Shown here: piece by piece, positions 60,420 to 64,000 of the stretch
Numbering within the stretch: the stretch's first letter is position 1
How the letters are laid out: every line of letters begins with the position of its first letter
Source of the DNA: Primorskyibacter aestuariivivens
GTDB taxonomy: Bacteria; Pseudomonadota; Alphaproteobacteria; Rhodobacterales; Rhodobacteraceae
Length of the DNA: 64,000 nucleotides
NCBI RefSeq assembly: GCF_028023675.1
Contig: NZ_JAQIOZ010000016.1
Location: forward strand, 1 to 64,000
Reading direction: 5' to 3'
Position numbers and translations under genes: made by a program
The notes under the pieces: generated by a model
The model's database searches: none
The model's input: the letters and a program-made list of their open reading frames with translations, nothing else
Told to the model about the DNA's origin: nothing

Positions 60420-61820
60420 GCGTTCCGCGGCCAGCGCGTCGGCGATCTCCTGCACCAGCAGGTCGCCGTGCCGGTCCTGCATGGCGTAGCCGATCACCGA
60501 GACACGGATGATCTGGCGGCCATGCCATTCGCCGTGACTGGGATAGACCTTGCCGCGCTGTTGCACCCGCGCAAGCACGCGATTGGTGAGCGCGTCGCCC
60601 TCTGCCCCCTCGCCAATGGTCAGGGCCACCTGATTGCAATGCACCTCATTCATCACCTGTACGCCGGGGATGGCGCGCAGGCCGGTGGCGATCCGGTCCG
60701 CCAATGCGCAATGCCCGCGCACCATGGCGCGCACCCCGTCGCGGCCCAGATGTTGCAGGATCGCGTAGCTGGGGATGCCGCGCGCCCGGCGGGACAGCTC
60801 CGGCGTGGAATCGGACGGCTCCCAGGCTTCGGTCCCTTCGGGCAGGTAGGCCCCGCGCGCCGTCATCGCGGCGACCAATGCGGCGCGATCCCGGACGATC
60901 ACCATGCCCGCATCAAAAGGCGCGTTGAGCCATTTATGCAGGTCAACGGCCCAGCTGTCAGCCAGCTCCACGCCTTTGAGACGCGCGGCAAGTTCGGGCG
61001 CGGCCCGGACCCAGAGACCAAAGGCCCCGTCCACATGCACCCATCCGCCGCGCTCGCGGATCATCGGGATCAGCCGGTCGAACGGGTCAAAGGCCCCGGT
61101 GTTGATCTGACCGGCCTGCAGGATCACCAGCGGCGGCGCATCGCAGCGCGCCAGCGCCTCGCGCAGCGCGTCTTCCTGCATACGGCCCTGATCATCGGTA
61201 GCGACGCGCATGATCTTGCCCGCGCCGATCCCGGCATAGCGCAGCGCGGCGGTGGTGGCGGAATGCGCATCCGCACCCAAAATGACGGGAAAGGCGGGCG
61301 CGCCGAACAACCCGTCCGCTTCCGCATCCCAGCCCTGCGCTTTGAGCAGCATGTGTCGCGCAGAAAGGACCGAGGAAAAATTGGCGACGCTGGCACCGGT
61401 GACGATGCCCACGCCCGCGTCGCGCGGCAGGTCAAGCAGATCCAGCACCCAGTCACAGACAGCGCGTTCCATCGCCGCGACCGAGGGGCTTTCGGTCGAA
61501 GAGGCCGCGTTCTGGCCCCAGGCCGACACAAGCATGTCCGCCGCCATGCCCACCGGGTGCGACGCGCCGCAGACATAGGCGAAAAAGCTGGGCGCGGTCA
61601 TCTGGTGGATACCGTCGGCGGCGTCACGCACCATCGAGGCAATCACCTCGTCCGCCGGTCGCCCGGTGTCGGGCAAGGGCCGGCGAAAAAGGTCAATGGC
61701 CGCGTCCACAGTCATGGAAGGGTTGGCTGGCCGATCCGGCAGCCCGTCGCGATAGGCAATTGCATCCTCGGCGGCGCGTTGCAACGCACGCTTCTGGTCA
61801 GTGGTCAGCCCGCCTGACAT
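60405..61820 (-). CDS. PLP-dependent group II decarboxylase
   Basis: 471 residues. TGASVANFSSVLSARH and NTGAFDPFDRLIPM flank the cofactor site, VHVDGAFGLW has the Asp that pairs with the pyridine nitrogen, and SWAVDLHKWLN carries the Schiff-base lysine. Relatives decarboxylate glutamate, tyrosine, tryptophan or 2,4-diaminobutyrate; the substrate is not evident. ATG 61820 with GGAGAT upstream was chosen over an in-frame leader reaching 62027. A sigma-70-like promoter is present 64 bases upstream. Confidence 0.9.
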   Translation of the reverse strand: MSGGLTTDQKRALQRAAEDAIAYRDGLPDRPANPSMTVDAAIDLFRRPLPDTGRPADEVIASMVRDAADGIHQMTAPSFFAYVCGASHPVGMAADMLVSAWGQNAASSTESPSVAAMERAVCDWVLDLLDLPRDAGVGIVTGASVANFSSVLSARHMLLKAQGWDAEADGLFGAPAFPVILGADAHSATTAALRYAGIGAGKIMRVATDDQGRMQEDALREALARCDAPPLVILQAGQINTGAFDPFDRLIPMIRERGGWVHVDGAFGLWVRAAPELAARLKGVELADSWAVDLHKWLNAPFDAGMVIVRDRAALVAAMTARGAYLPEGTEAWEPSDSTPELSRRARGIPSYAILQHLGRDGVRAMVRGHCALADRIATGLRAIPGVQVMNEVHCNQVALTIGEGAEGDALTNRVLARVQQRGKVYPSHGEWHGRQIIRVSVIGYAMQDRHGDLLVQEIADALAAERSLGA

Positions 61821-61883
61821 CGTGGCAAGATCTCCGATCCTGTTGGTCTGGGCACCCCGGTGAGAGACGGAGTGATGGACAAT

Positions 61884-61913
61884 GTTATACGATCCGCTTT
61901 TGCGATCTGTGAA
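61884..61913 (-). promoter_or_regulatory. Sigma-70-type promoter for the PLP decarboxylase
   Basis: On the minus strand TTCACA (61913-61908) and TATAAC (61889-61884) are separated by 18 bases. Each matches five of six consensus positions. The -10 lies 64 bases before ATG 61820. Confidence 0.55.
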
Positions 61914-62063
61914 ACGCATCACATTAGCGTCAATATGGGCAATCCCTGCCGTTACGTCAGGGGGAAACTGGCTGATTTTCACCAGCTCTACCGTGCCTGC
62001 GCAGCGTGCGGTATCATGCCACCGCATCCGACTTATTTTCCGGATATTTGGAACTTGAGAACG

Positions 62064-62990
62064 CTACTCGGTGGACACCAGAACCGCCTCGACCCGGCGA
62101 TTGGCATCGCGGCCCTCGGCGGTCAGGTTGCTGGCCACCGGAGCGAGATAGCCCATGCCACCAGCCTCAAGCTGGGCCCGATTGGCATCATGAGCGCTGA
62201 CCAACCGTTCCAGCACGGACGTCGCGCGTTTGCGGGACAGGTTGATATTGCCCTCAAGACTGCCCACCGAATCCGTATGCCCGACAAGCGCGATTTTGCG
62301 CTCCGGGTGTTGGCGGAGATAGTTGGCAATGTCCGTAAGGCTTTTGAATGGCCCGGGACCCAGCGTTGAGGCCCCGGTTTCAAAGTCCAGATCACTGAGG
62401 ATGAAGCGCCCTGTTGTTTCCAATGCCTGCGCCAGCGACCCCTGTGGCTGAACCGGCACCACCGCCGGTGGTGTCGATCCTTCCGGCACCGTGACATTGC
62501 CGGCTTTGCCGACGCGGATCATCTGGATATAGGCGGCGGTGGCCGAGCGGGACACCAGTAGCGAAATGCCCTGCCCCGCGCCGCTTGTGGCCGAGAGGAA
62601 CCGGAAATTGGTCAGGTCCACATACATCTCGGGGCCCGGCAGGACCCGCGTGTTGAAGCGGAAATTGAAGCCGCCACATTGCAACGCGGCGCAATCGAGC
62701 CTGATCTCGTACCCGGCGGCGGTGATCTGTTTGCGCAGGGGGGCCAGAAGCTGCAAGGTGGTCAGCCCCTGCCCCGCCACACGCCAGACCTGCTCCTGAA
62801 TGCGCCCTTCGAGCACCTCGGCCGGAACGCGCCCGTCCTGGAACGGCGCGATGGGCAGGGCATAGCTGCCCGGGTCGGTCTGCTGGTCCAGCGCCAGCCG
62901 CGCGCCGGCTGGCATGGCAATGTCCTGCGCCGCCACAGCAAGCGGCAGGCCGGACAACAGCAACAGGCATATGGCAAGGGTCCGGATCAC
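62064..62990 (-). CDS. Exported OmpA-family protein
   Basis: 308 residues: a signal peptide (MIRTLAICLLLLSGLPLAVAAQ), a unique region (about 25-180) with one Cys pair (Cys99, Cys104) and a C-terminal OmpA domain (about 195-305) with LVGHTDSVGSLEGNINLSRKRA, the peptidoglycan-binding NxxLSxxRA motif, and RDANRRVE. It probably anchors in the periplasm or outer membrane. Transcribed just after the AhpD-like gene with six bases between, so likely co-transcribed. Confidence 0.88.
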   Translation of the reverse strand: MIRTLAICLLLLSGLPLAVAAQDIAMPAGARLALDQQTDPGSYALPIAPFQDGRVPAEVLEGRIQEQVWRVAGQGLTTLQLLAPLRKQITAAGYEIRLDCAALQCGGFNFRFNTRVLPGPEMYVDLTNFRFLSATSGAGQGISLLVSRSATAAYIQMIRVGKAGNVTVPEGSTPPAVVPVQPQGSLAQALETTGRFILSDLDFETGASTLGPGPFKSLTDIANYLRQHPERKIALVGHTDSVGSLEGNINLSRKRATSVLERLVSAHDANRAQLEAGGMGYLAPVASNLTAEGRDANRRVEAVLVSTE

Positions 62991-62996
62991 GGGCGG

Positions 62997-63569
62997 TCAG
63001 CGATGCTGCGCGTGGTAGTCCGGATTGGGCCGCATATCCGTCGCGCTGGCCACCCGGTTGGTCATGTTGAAGAACCCCGCCACGCTGGCGATGTCGAAAA
63101 TGTCCCGGTCGCTGAACCCTGCATCGCGCAGGTTTTGCCGGTCGGACTCGGTGATCTCGGCGCTGGCTTTGGTGACCTTTTCGGCGAAGGTCAGCATCGC
63201 ATGCTGCCGCACATCCAGATTGGCGGCCCGCCAGTTCATCACCATCAATTCGCCCAGCACCGGATCGCCGGACAGTTCCCGCACTGCCGCGCCATGGGCG
63301 GTCAGGCAGTAAAAGCACTTGTTCACCGACGACACCGCCACCGCGATCATCTCGCGCTCCAGCTTGCTCAGCCCGCTCGCGCCCAGCATCAGGTCATTAT
63401 ACATGCCCGTGAAGGCGTTGAGCTTGTCGATGTCAAAGGCATAGGCCTGCAGCACATTCGGGATCATGCCCAGCTTGTCCTGACATACATCGAAATATTT
63501 CTGCGTCTGCTCGGGCAGCGGGTCGACCATGGGCAGGTCGAGCGCGGTGACTTGGTCTTTGTGGCTCAT
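62997..63569 (-). CDS. AhpD-like / peroxidase-related carboxymuconolactone decarboxylase-fold protein
   Basis: 190 residues with the AhpD signature EREMIAVAVSSVNKCFYCLTAHG, whose CxxC (KCFYC) and following His form the redox/proton-relay site. Length and the PLPEQTQKYFDVCQDKLGMIPNVLQAY N-terminus fit the uncharacterised peroxidase-related enzyme group. It may remove peroxides in the cytosol. It is preceded by the GNAT gene on the same strand after 15 bases and followed by the OmpA gene. Confidence 0.9.
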   Translation of the reverse strand: MSHKDQVTALDLPMVDPLPEQTQKYFDVCQDKLGMIPNVLQAYAFDIDKLNAFTGMYNDLMLGASGLSKLEREMIAVAVSSVNKCFYCLTAHGAAVRELSGDPVLGELMVMNWRAANLDVRQHAMLTFAEKVTKASAEITESDRQNLRDAGFSDRDIFDIASVAGFFNMTNRVASATDMRPNPDYHAQHR

Positions 63570-63584
63570 ATTCGTCTCCGGGGA

Positions 63585-64000
63585 TCAGTCTTTCCGGATA
63601 CGGTAGTGATATGTCCCGGCAGGTGCAAAGCCCAAGCTGTTATACAGCCCGTTGGCGGCAGTATTCTCCTTTACGCAGAGCACGGCAAGATGCGCCGCAC
63701 CCTGTTCGGCCGCCCAGACCGCTGCGGCGCGCATGACCCAATCCGCCAGTCCCTTGCGGCGGTGACGTTCGCGCACTTCCAGCGCGTGCAGCATGGCGAT
63801 GCCTTCATGCATGGCGACAAAGGCGGTGGCCGCAGGCTGATCGTCGATCCGGCCCAGAATGCCGGTTTTTGGGCCCCGGACCCGGTGCATCACGTCAATC
63901 CGTGCGGGTCCGATTCCGCCCTCGGCCCAGATATCGCGCATGATGGCCAGAGGCTCCCAGATGGTGAAGGTGGTCACGCGCGGTATGGGCCTGTCCGTCA
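63585..64000 (-). CDS. GNAT family N-acetyltransferase, 5' end cut by the window
   Basis: At least 138 codons are visible. The acetyl-CoA motif is RERHRRKGLADWVMRAAAVWAAEQGA (positions about 69-94 of the visible part), and the C-terminal NTAANGLYNSLGFAPAGTYHYR is typical of GNAT. A GTG at 63977 exists, but the frame stays open through the right edge with family-like residues (TDRPIPR), so the true start is beyond the window. Substrate unknown. It is the first visible gene of the GNAT-AhpD-OmpA string. Confidence 0.85.
   Translation of the reverse strand, partial: TDRPIPRVTTFTIWEPLAIMRDIWAEGGIGPARIDVMHRVRGPKTGILGRIDDQPAATAFVAMHEGIAMLHALEVRERHRRKGLADWVMRAAAVWAAEQGAAHLAVLCVKENTAANGLYNSLGFAPAGTYHYRIRKD

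Overview
The window is GC-rich alphaproteobacterial DNA, most like the Rhodobacterales (Roseobacter group). Supporting signs are the dnaK-dnaJ pair behind an RpoH-type promoter, the HDAC-like/xseB/ispA/dxs gene order, many 4-bp ATGA overlaps and the overall protein flavour. No rRNA, tRNA or CRISPR array was found. The left edge lies inside an IS3-family element that has cut a glutathione S-transferase gene, and the right edge cuts a GNAT acetyltransferase gene.

Layout. (1) 1-10.3 kb: IS end and broken GST, SQR-like flavoprotein, WYL regulator, methyltransferase, AlkB, dnaK-dnaJ, radC, a TetR regulator and moeB. (2) 10.4-15.9 kb: a pterin-cofactor and tungstoenzyme block. It has mobB, an unusual beta-grasp protein, and a minus-strand operon for a tungsten aldehyde oxidoreductase (polyferredoxin aorA, tungsten subunit aorB, FAD subunit aorC) followed by a MoaD-like carrier and a small unknown. 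(3) 16.2-19.5 kb: tex and a membrane-anchored cyclic-nucleotide-binding protein with a structured leader. (4) 19.7-42.1 kb: an exopolysaccharide locus with Wzz-like chain-length protein, flippase, three glycosyltransferases, a large secreted RTX/glycosidase-like protein and a CpsD-type kinase. Set inside it is a three-gene operon: modular PKS (KS-AT-KR-DH-ACP-TE), glycosyltransferase, and a formyltransferase-adenylation-PCP protein with a luciferase-like monooxygenase inserted in its A domain. (5) 42.3-45.3 kb: Tat-exported cyclase, DUF302 protein and a wHTH-TPR regulator. (6) 45.3-52.7 kb: a second polysaccharide block: Gfo/Idh/MocA-epimerase fusion, two glycosyltransferases, separate epimerase and Gfo/Idh/MocA genes, and a WecG/TagA-type transferase. 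(7) 52.9-64 kb: housekeeping genes: dxs, ispA, xseB, HDAC-like amidohydrolase, formamidase-like hydrolase, HU, amn, VOC protein, PLP decarboxylase, OmpA-like protein, AhpD-like protein and GNAT.

The most novel-looking system is the PKS-GT-NRPS operon. Its three genes are coupled (3-bp gap and 4-bp overlap), and it is enclosed by a Wzx-type flippase, glycosyltransferases and the Wzz/kinase pair. I infer that it makes a formylated, glycosylated polyketide/amino-acid compound linked to the cell surface or the exopolysaccharide. The product cannot be deduced from the sequence. The second notable system is the aorABC-type tungstoenzyme operon, which carries its own MoaD-like protein and has a further, tail-less beta-grasp protein facing it. 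Functions are assigned from motifs recognised by eye; no database search was run.
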